A stretch of DNA of 63,959 nucleotides from an uncultured Paracoccaceae bacterium (GTDB lineage: Bacteria > Pseudomonadota > Alphaproteobacteria > Rhodobacterales > Rhodobacteraceae): the NCBI GenBank assembly GCA_913043905.1, contig CAJWNQ010000008.1:1-63959 (forward strand). The letters run 5' to 3'. The position numbers and the translations under genes were made by a program. This document shows positions 57,880-63,959 of the stretch, in pieces. Position 1 is the stretch's first letter, and every line of letters starts with the position of its first letter. The notes under the pieces are model-generated. The model did not search any database and had not been told where the DNA came from. It saw only the letters and a program-made list of their open reading frames with translations.

Positions 57880-58964
57880 TAGCGTAACTTCAATGTTGCT
57901 AAGCCAATTAAGGCAAGAATTAATGCAATTATCCAAAAACGGATCACTATTTGAGCTTCTCCCCAACCCTTCTTCTCAAAATGGTGGTGGATTGGTGCCA
58001 TCAAAAATACTCGTTTTCCAGTACTCTTAAAATAAATTACTTGAATAATAACAGACAAAGCTTCAACCACAAAAAGACCACCAACTATAGCAAGCACTAA
58101 TTCATGCTTAGTCGAAACAGCAATAGCGCCCAGCGCACCACCTAACGCTAAAGAGCCAGTATCCCCCATAAAAACAGCTGCAGGTGGCGCATTATACCAA
58201 AGAAACCCAAGGCCAGCTCCCACTAATGCGGATGTGAAAACTAGCAATTCTCCTGTACCCCGTACATAATGCACATCAAGATAGGCAGTAAAATCAGTAC
58301 GCCCTACAATATATGCAATAACTCCCAATGTTCCAGCAGCAATGATAACTGGCATTATGGCCAAGCCATCTAAACCATCTGTCAAATTCACAGCATTTGC
58401 GGCACCAACGATAACGATCATTGCAAAAGGAAAATAAATCACTCCAAGATTTAATAATGTATCTTTAAAAATGGGTAAGGCCAGATGACGGCTCAAATCA
58501 TCTGAATGTAATTCTTGTGCACTATAGGCCGCGATTAAGGAAATTAATAACCCCAAGATAATACGAGCTTTAGATGAAAAACCTTTTGTATTATTTTTTG
58601 TAACTTTCAAATAATCGTCTAGAAATCCAATAATTCCAAATCCAATAGTCACAAAAAGTACGATCCAAACATATCCATTATCCGATCGAGCCCACAAAAG
58701 CGTAGATGATAACAAAGTCCCAAGGATTAACACTCCACCCATTGTTGGTGTTCCTGATTTTTCTAAAATATGACTGGCCGGTCCATCTTTGCGAATGGGT
58801 TGGCCATTCTTCTGCATCTTTTTAAGACGTCGGATTACAGGTGCACCAAACATAAATGACAATAATAAAGCTGTGAAAAATGCTCCACCTGAACGAAATG
58901 TAATGTATCTAAAAAGATTAAACGCATCACCACCATCTGATAGTTCACTCAAAAAATACAACAT
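57879..58964 (-). CDS. mraY: Phospho-N-acetylmuramoyl-pentapeptide transferase
   Basis: MraY moves phospho-MurNAc-pentapeptide to undecaprenyl phosphate, giving lipid I. The 361-residue product has ten membrane helices. Catalytic segments are [21 protein letters not shown] and [17 protein letters not shown] lies 9 nt before ATG 58964. murF ends 23 nt upstream. Confidence 0.96.
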   Translation of the reverse strand: MLYFLSELSDGGDAFNLFRYITFRSGGAFFTALLLSFMFGAPVIRRLKKMQKNGQPIRKDGPASHILEKSGTPTMGGVLILGTLLSSTLLWARSDNGYVWIVLFVTIGFGIIGFLDDYLKVTKNNTKGFSSKARIILGLLISLIAAYSAQELHSDDLSRHLALPIFKDTLLNLGVIYFPFAMIVIVGAANAVNLTDGLDGLAIMPVIIAAGTLGVIAYIVGRTDFTAYLDVHYVRGTGELLVFTSALVGAGLGFLWYNAPPAAVFMGDTGSLALGGALGAIAVSTKHELVLAIVGGLFVVEALSVIIQVIYFKSTGKRVFLMAPIHHHFEKKGWGEAQIVIRFWIIALILALIGLATLKLR

Positions 58965-58987
58965 CTCTCATTACTCCTTATTTATGC

Positions 58988-60364
58988 CTAAGCATCAAAT
59001 TTCTTAATTGCTTCTACTATTTTTGAAAATCGGGTATAGTTTGAGCCTTTTACCATTACAATATCATTCACACTGAGAAGAGACCTTATTTGTAGTACTA
59101 ATTCATCTGTTGTCTCGACCCATAATCCACGTTTTTTAATAGGCAAAGCCTCATACATACTTTGCATCATAGGGCCAACCAAGTGAAATATATCTATGTG
59201 AGTAATTACGTCTAAAGATGCTAGTTTAACATGGTATGATAACTCTTCTGAGCCTAACTCACCCATTTCTCCTAATACAGCAATTTTACTTCCTAATGTC
59301 TCGCTATTGGCCAAAACCTCAAGCGCAGCGGCCATTGATGCAGGATTTGCATTATAGCTCTCATCAATCAATTCAATACATCCAGAACTAAACTTAATCA
59401 ACTGACGTTCACCCCGTCCAGCAGGTGCTTTCCAATCTGATAAGGCTTGAATTATTTTACTTAAACTAGCACCAGCCACTTGTGCTGCTGCTATAGCAGC
59501 TAAAGCGTTCATCGCAAAATGATTACCTTCTGCATGAAAATTAAAAGTAGTATTAACGCCATTAATCATAACATGAGATATAGTTTTTTCATTCTGCCTT
59601 TTAGTTTCAATTAATCTATAATCTGAATTTATTGCATGGCCAAAAGTGATGACTTTAGCATCAACTTTTTTTATTATTTTCATCATAACTGATGTTAAAG
59701 GTAAATCATTATTAACGATAGCAGTAGCTTTTGATGATAAATTTTCGAAAATTTCTGATTTTGCATAAGCAATTTCATGAACATTCTTAAACGATTTCAA
59801 ATGTACTGCCGAAACATTAAGAACGATAGCAACATCTAAATTAGCCAACTTTGCTAGCGGGCGAATTTCGCCTGGGTTATTCATTCCGATTTCAATAACT
59901 GCAAAATCGACATCCATAGGCATCCGAGCCAAAGTTAGTGGAACACCCCAGTGATTATTGAAGCTTTTTTCAGCAACATGAACTTTACCACTCATAGAAA
60001 GAATGGTTTTTAACATTTCTTTCGTTGAGGTTTTTCCAACCGAGCCAGTCACACCAATTACCACAGCCTTTGTTCTAGCCCTTGCAAATTGCGCCATATC
60101 TAGAAGTGCCGCTAGAACATCAGAGACAATTAACAATGGTGCATTTTTATCTATGCCATCTGGCACCCTTGATACCAATGCCGCGCAAGCCCCATTAGCA
60201 AGTGCAGTGGCAACAAAATCATGACCATCTCTCTGATCTTTTAGTGCAACAAATAGTTCACCAACTTGAATTGTTCGTGTATCAATGGATATGCCTGTTG
60301 CAAACCAATTAGTTACTGCATAGCCTCCAGTTGCCGTTTCAACATCCTTAGAGAGCCAAAGCAT
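58988..60364 (-). CDS. murF: UDP-MurNAc-tripeptide--D-Ala-D-Ala ligase
   Basis: MurF adds D-Ala-D-Ala to finish the pentapeptide. The 458-residue product has the ATP loop GSVGKTS (107-113), AEKSFNNHWGVPLTL and DESYNANPASM. ATG 60364 shares its A with the murE stop (TGATG). A GTG one codon earlier is possible. Confidence 0.95.
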   Translation of the reverse strand: MLWLSKDVETATGGYAVTNWFATGISIDTRTIQVGELFVALKDQRDGHDFVATALANGACAALVSRVPDGIDKNAPLLIVSDVLAALLDMAQFARARTKAVVIGVTGSVGKTSTKEMLKTILSMSGKVHVAEKSFNNHWGVPLTLARMPMDVDFAVIEIGMNNPGEIRPLAKLANLDVAIVLNVSAVHLKSFKNVHEIAYAKSEIFENLSSKATAIVNNDLPLTSVMMKIIKKVDAKVITFGHAINSDYRLIETKRQNEKTISHVMINGVNTTFNFHAEGNHFAMNALAAIAAAQVAGASLSKIIQALSDWKAPAGRGERQLIKFSSGCIELIDESYNANPASMAAALEVLANSETLGSKIAVLGEMGELGSEELSYHVKLASLDVITHIDIFHLVGPMMQSMYEALPIKKRGLWVETTDELVLQIRSLLSVNDIVMVKGSNYTRFSKIVEAIKKFDA

Positions 60365-61869
60365 CACAGGCTTATTTCGTCTAAAGTGGCAACACTAATA
60401 CTGGCCTGTTCCACGTCATTAAAATCAAAAATATCATCCCCAATAATTTGACCCATTTCATGTCCCTTACCTGCAATAAGCAAGGCATCTCCTGCCTGCA
60501 AGGCATCAACACCCATCAAAATTGCTTTTGCTCGGTCATCGATCTCTGTAGCATTTGGACAGCCACGCATAACAGCCTCACGGATTAAACTTGGGTTTTC
60601 ATTACGCGGATTATCATCTGTGACAAAAACTACATCAGCGTTTTCTGCTGCTGCTTGGCCCATCAACTCACGCTTAGAAATATCACGATCTCCACCGGCA
60701 CCAATTATAACGATTATGCGCCCCATTACGTGGGGGCGCATTGCACTTAAAGCTGTTTTTATAGCATCGGGTGTATGTGCATAATCTACAAAAATTGATG
60801 CACCATTTGCACGCTTAGCTGCTAACTGCATTCGTCCTAAAACAGTTTTTAATTCTCCAAGTGTATCGAAGACCTCATCGGGCTGATGGCCACAGGCAAT
60901 AACTAAAGCCGCAGCCTGGAGAACGTTTATAGCTTGAAAGTGGCCAATCAAATCCAAACGAATTGATTTCATTTGACCACGCCATGAAAAAAGAATTTGC
61001 TGACCGGTAACATCTAAATTGCATTTTCTCAAAGTTAAATCACAATTAGCTGCACCAACAGTTATAATATCTTGGCCACGAGCTTTAGCTATATTTAAAA
61101 TATCAACGGCTTTAGGGTCATCCATATTAATTATAACAGATCCTTCTGGGGACAATACACGATTAAACAATCCCGTCTTTGAAGAAAAATATGTTTCAAA
61201 TGATTTATGATAATCTAAATGGTCATGGGTAAAATTTGTAAACGCAGCAGCAGTTAAATAAACACCATCCAAACGGCGTTGATCTAAACCGTGACTCGAA
61301 GCTTCCATCGCTCCATGCGTAATTTTATTATTATTTAATTCATACAATAGTTTATGTAGTATAATCGGTTCAGGTGTAGTGTGTGACAATGAAGACGAAT
61401 AAGCTCCTTCCACTCCAGATGTACCAATATTTACTGCTTTTTTTCCTAAATTTTCCCAAATTTGCCTCGTAAAATTAGCAACTGAAGTTTTGCCATTAGT
61501 ACCAGTAATAGCTACCATTGTAGCGGGCTGACCCGAATAAAACCTAGCTGTTGCTTTTGATAAGGTTAAGCGTGGATCCTTAGAAACTACTATAGGTATA
61601 TTTAGGTTTAATAATTTTTGTTTAGCAATTCTCAAACCTTCTAAGTCTGTTAAAATTGCTGCTGCGTTCATCAAAATCTCAGGCTCAATAAAATTAGAGC
61701 CATGTTGAAGCGCTCCTGGTACCGCTGCAAATAGATTTCCTTTTTTTAATTTGCGGCTATCCACACAAATATTTGTAATTACAGGGTCACTCAGAATACC
61801 GTCTGATGCAACTAATCCAAGTTCACTCAATCTTTTTGGATCTGGGGAATTTTCCAGCATTAAAGGCAT
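60364..61869 (-). CDS. murE: UDP-MurNAc-L-Ala-D-Glu--meso-diaminopimelate ligase
   Basis: MurE adds the third residue of the stem peptide. The 501-residue product has ATP loop GTNGKTS (123-129) and the DNPRNENP motif, which marks meso-diaminopimelate and not lysine as substrate. The start at 61869 is 1 nt after the ftsI stop; an internal ATG at 61860 is an alternative. Confidence 0.95.
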   Translation of the reverse strand: MPLMLENSPDPKRLSELGLVASDGILSDPVITNICVDSRKLKKGNLFAAVPGALQHGSNFIEPEILMNAAAILTDLEGLRIAKQKLLNLNIPIVVSKDPRLTLSKATARFYSGQPATMVAITGTNGKTSVANFTRQIWENLGKKAVNIGTSGVEGAYSSSLSHTTPEPIILHKLLYELNNNKITHGAMEASSHGLDQRRLDGVYLTAAAFTNFTHDHLDYHKSFETYFSSKTGLFNRVLSPEGSVIINMDDPKAVDILNIAKARGQDIITVGAANCDLTLRKCNLDVTGQQILFSWRGQMKSIRLDLIGHFQAINVLQAAALVIACGHQPDEVFDTLGELKTVLGRMQLAAKRANGASIFVDYAHTPDAIKTALSAMRPHVMGRIIVIIGAGGDRDISKRELMGQAAAENADVVFVTDDNPRNENPSLIREAVMRGCPNATEIDDRAKAILMGVDALQAGDALLIAGKGHEMGQIIGDDIFDFNDVEQASISVATLDEISL

Positions 61870-61870
61870 C

Positions 61871-63655
61871 TTATTGACTATTAAGTGACGTGTAAGTCAC
61901 TTGTAAATTAGCCACAATGGGACGTAAATTCAAAATTGGTGCGACACGGCTAATAATTTCTGCAGCTACAGGCACTGCAGTATATCCAGCAGTTCGGCGT
62001 TTTTTGCCTGAAATATGTACTACTGGTTCGTCAAGAGATACAATTAAAGTATATTTTGGATTACTAGCCGGAAATACTGAAGCAAAAGTAGCAATAACTT
62101 TATCATCATAATATCCACCCTTAGGTGAAGGCTTATCAGCTGTACCTGTTTTTCCAGCAACTTCATAACCTTTAACATCACCCATCGAAGCAGTGCCACC
62201 AGTAACAACACGGCGCAACATAGATATTAATTGTTTTGATGTTTTTTCTGATATAATTTTCTTCCCTTTTAGATTATCTGGTTTGAGAAGCTGTAAAGTT
62301 GGTTTTATTTTATATCCACCATTAGAGATAATTGAGTAGGCTGTCGCCAAATGTAATGGAGTAGCAGAAAGACCATGGCCAAAAGAAATAGTAATAGTTG
62401 AACTATCAGACCAATTCTTAGGTAGTTGGGGCTTTGTACCGCCAGCTTCAATTAATTCGACTGGTAAAGCTTCAAAAAATCCTAAACTTTTTAAAATACT
62501 TTGTTGTGCAGATGATCCAGCCGCCAACGCCATTCGTATAGTCCCAGGGTTAGATGATTTCATAATTACATCTTCCATCGTATTGCTGGGCCCATAGTCT
62601 CTGTAATCTCTGAACGTTTTTCGGTTCCACCTAAACGGAGTGGTATCAATTATTGTTTGAGGATTTGCCAATCCTTTTTCCAATGATATCGCTGCAGTAA
62701 AAATTTTAAAAGTTGAACCTAACTCATACAAGCCTTGAGCTGCGCGGTTAAATAATGGACTATCTGAAGCATCGCCAGATACCGCATCTCGAAGGCGATT
62801 GTTTGGATCAAAATCAGGTAAAGATACCAAGGACAAAATTTCACCAGTATGAATATCCATCAAGATTGCTGATGCACCCTTCGCATTTGTAAAGCGCATG
62901 CCGTCTTCTAAAACTTGACGAGTTGCAGCTTGTGTACTTAAATCAATTGATAATTGTAAGGGTGAGCCTTCCAAAGCTGGATCACGCAACATGGTGTCAA
63001 AATACTTTTCAACCCCACCAACACCAATAATTTCAGCAGCGTGCACTCCTTCTTCGTCAAATCTTGTACCACCTAAAATGTGCGCTGCCAATTTACCATT
63101 TGGATATAAGCGCATTTCTCTATTCCCAAATAGTAAACCTGGCTCACCTAGATCATGAACTAGCTGGCGCTTCTCAGGAGATACTTGTTTCTTCACCCAA
63201 ATAAATTTTTTCTTCACATTGCTAAAGTCACGAACAAGTCGGTCATAATCGATATCAGGGAAAATAGTGTGTAAATCAGCTGCAGCTTTTTTTGGATTGA
63301 TCATCAAATTTGGATGCGCATAAAGTGCTTGAGTAGACATATTTGTTGCTAAGATATTTCCATTACGGTCAACTATATTAGCACGTTGATTCATAATTTC
63401 TGATCCAACTCTATGTTTAGATACCCCATGAGGCGAGCTTGACGCTAACATTGCCATTTTGCCACCAATGGCACAAAACCCTAGAATAAAAACTAGACCC
63501 AATAACATCAGCCGAGTTTCAGCACGAACACGCGTTTTAACCTGAGTAGCTTGATTACGATTGGAACGTTCGTTTGCCTCAATTAGATTTGGATTTTCAC
63601 CCTGAAGGCGTGATGCGATAACATGGGCGAGTGGGCGTAAAGGCTTTCTTCTCAT
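61871..63655 (-). CDS. ftsI: Septal transpeptidase FtsI (PBP3)
   Basis: FtsI crosslinks septal peptidoglycan. The 594-residue class B PBP has one N-terminal membrane helix (about 48-70), a pedestal domain and a transpeptidase domain with the active-site S314-TFK, the SSN triad in MKSSNPGTIRM, and KTGTADK near residue 502. It overlaps ftsL by 4 nt (ATGA). Confidence 0.96.
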   Translation of the reverse strand: MRRKPLRPLAHVIASRLQGENPNLIEANERSNRNQATQVKTRVRAETRLMLLGLVFILGFCAIGGKMAMLASSSPHGVSKHRVGSEIMNQRANIVDRNGNILATNMSTQALYAHPNLMINPKKAAADLHTIFPDIDYDRLVRDFSNVKKKFIWVKKQVSPEKRQLVHDLGEPGLLFGNREMRLYPNGKLAAHILGGTRFDEEGVHAAEIIGVGGVEKYFDTMLRDPALEGSPLQLSIDLSTQAATRQVLEDGMRFTNAKGASAILMDIHTGEILSLVSLPDFDPNNRLRDAVSGDASDSPLFNRAAQGLYELGSTFKIFTAAISLEKGLANPQTIIDTTPFRWNRKTFRDYRDYGPSNTMEDVIMKSSNPGTIRMALAAGSSAQQSILKSLGFFEALPVELIEAGGTKPQLPKNWSDSSTITISFGHGLSATPLHLATAYSIISNGGYKIKPTLQLLKPDNLKGKKIISEKTSKQLISMLRRVVTGGTASMGDVKGYEVAGKTGTADKPSPKGGYYDDKVIATFASVFPASNPKYTLIVSLDEPVVHISGKKRRTAGYTAVPVAAEIISRVAPILNLRPIVANLQVTYTSLNSQ

Positions 63656-63957
63656 GGAAACTGTTTGCCTCCATCGCTCGATACCAAGACTGGTGAGTTA
63701 ACAATCAAATTCTGGGTCGGCGGCAAAGGTATAGTATTTAGCTCTGCAAAGTGATGAGCCGTTAAAGGCACTAAATTTAAATGTCTAAAATTTAAATCTG
63801 CTAGATTCTGTAATCTTTCAGGCCGGTTTAGATAAGCCCATTCAACATTTAGAATTGAAATAGTTTCTTTTTCATTTGCAACTTTCTTATGCAATTCATT
63901 AACGCGACGTATGGACATTTGAGTTGTATAGTTTTCAGTATATGCCCAATAGGCAAC
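63652..63957 (-). CDS. ftsL: Cell division protein FtsL, 5' end cut by window edge
   Basis: The frame stays open past the ATG at 63918 to the window edge. It begins VAYWAYTENYTTQ, which matches the region just after the membrane helix of roseobacter FtsL, so the true start lies outside. The visible part has a coiled-coil (RRVNELHKKVANEKETISIL) and the VEWAYLNRPERLQNLAD motif. FtsL forms the FtsQLB complex that activates FtsWI. rsmH and mraZ are expected beyond the edge. Confidence 0.9.
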   Translation of the reverse strand, partial: VAYWAYTENYTTQMSIRRVNELHKKVANEKETISILNVEWAYLNRPERLQNLADLNFRHLNLVPLTAHHFAELNTIPLPPTQNLIVNSPVLVSSDGGKQFP

Positions 63958-63959
63958 TA

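Overview
The window is a stretch of AT-rich alphaproteobacterial chromosome. By gene content and order it belongs to a Rhodobacteraceae/Roseobacter-type organism. Markers are a two-domain dCTP deaminase beside tRNA-Pro(GGG), an argS-SPOR-nagZ-scpA-scpB operon, a DksA that keeps only one of the four zinc cysteines, an RNA methyltransferase/PIN pair, soxBDAG sarcosine oxidase, ccmI-ruvX-DUF1289, bolA/J-domain/cobS/cobT, and a complete dcw (division and cell wall) cluster ending in lpxC-bamD-recN. The low GC, tiny intergenic gaps and many overlapping stop/start codons suggest a streamlined pelagic lineage such as low-GC marine roseobacters. That placement is inference. I see no phage, transposon, CRISPR array or broken gene.

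Layout. 1-1.7 kb: 3' end of a MerR regulator, tRNA-Pro and dcd. 1.8-8.0 kb (minus strand): dgt, argS, a SPOR protein, nagZ, scpA, scpB, covering nucleotide pool control, translation, peptidoglycan recycling and chromosome condensation. 8.1-14.2 kb: an ErpA-type Fe-S carrier, exonuclease III, a flavin monooxygenase, dksA, a 55-residue membrane protein, an M48 protease, the methyltransferase/PIN pair and a 48-residue small protein. 14.3-20.0 kb (minus): sarcosine oxidase soxB-D-A-G with an extra exported protein inserted between soxB and soxD. 20.2-24.9 kb: ccmI-ruvX-DUF1289, a TauE/SafE permease, dusA and a class I amidotransferase. 25-28.8 kb (minus): glcB (malate synthase G), a GlcG-like protein and a quinone-reductase-like dehydrogenase. 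29-33.4 kb: pepN and gatB. 33.5-39.7 kb: DUF4177 protein, bolA, J-domain protein, cobS, cobT and an aminopeptidase P. 39.7-42.8 kb: a ClC chloride transporter and a GlcD/D-lactate-dehydrogenase-type flavoprotein.

42.9-63.96 kb is the dcw cluster on the minus strand. In transcription order it runs ftsL (cut by the window edge), ftsI, murE, murF, mraY, murD, ftsW, murG, murC, murB, ddl, ftsQ, ftsA, ftsZ, lpxC, bamD, recN. It makes lipid II from UDP-MurNAc, flips and polymerises it at the septum, and builds the Z-ring. The last genes serve lipid A synthesis, outer-membrane protein assembly and DNA repair.

I found no obviously new multi-gene system. The points most worth checking are regulatory or small: a GAAAT/ATTTC operator-like array before glcB, an 18-bp perfect inverted repeat touching a TATAAT box before gatB, a spaced inverted repeat between soxB and ccmI, the exported protein inside the sarcosine oxidase operon, two small proteins missed by length cut-offs, and a BamD lipoprotein with Asp at +2 and a G9 tract next to its lipid-bearing cysteine.
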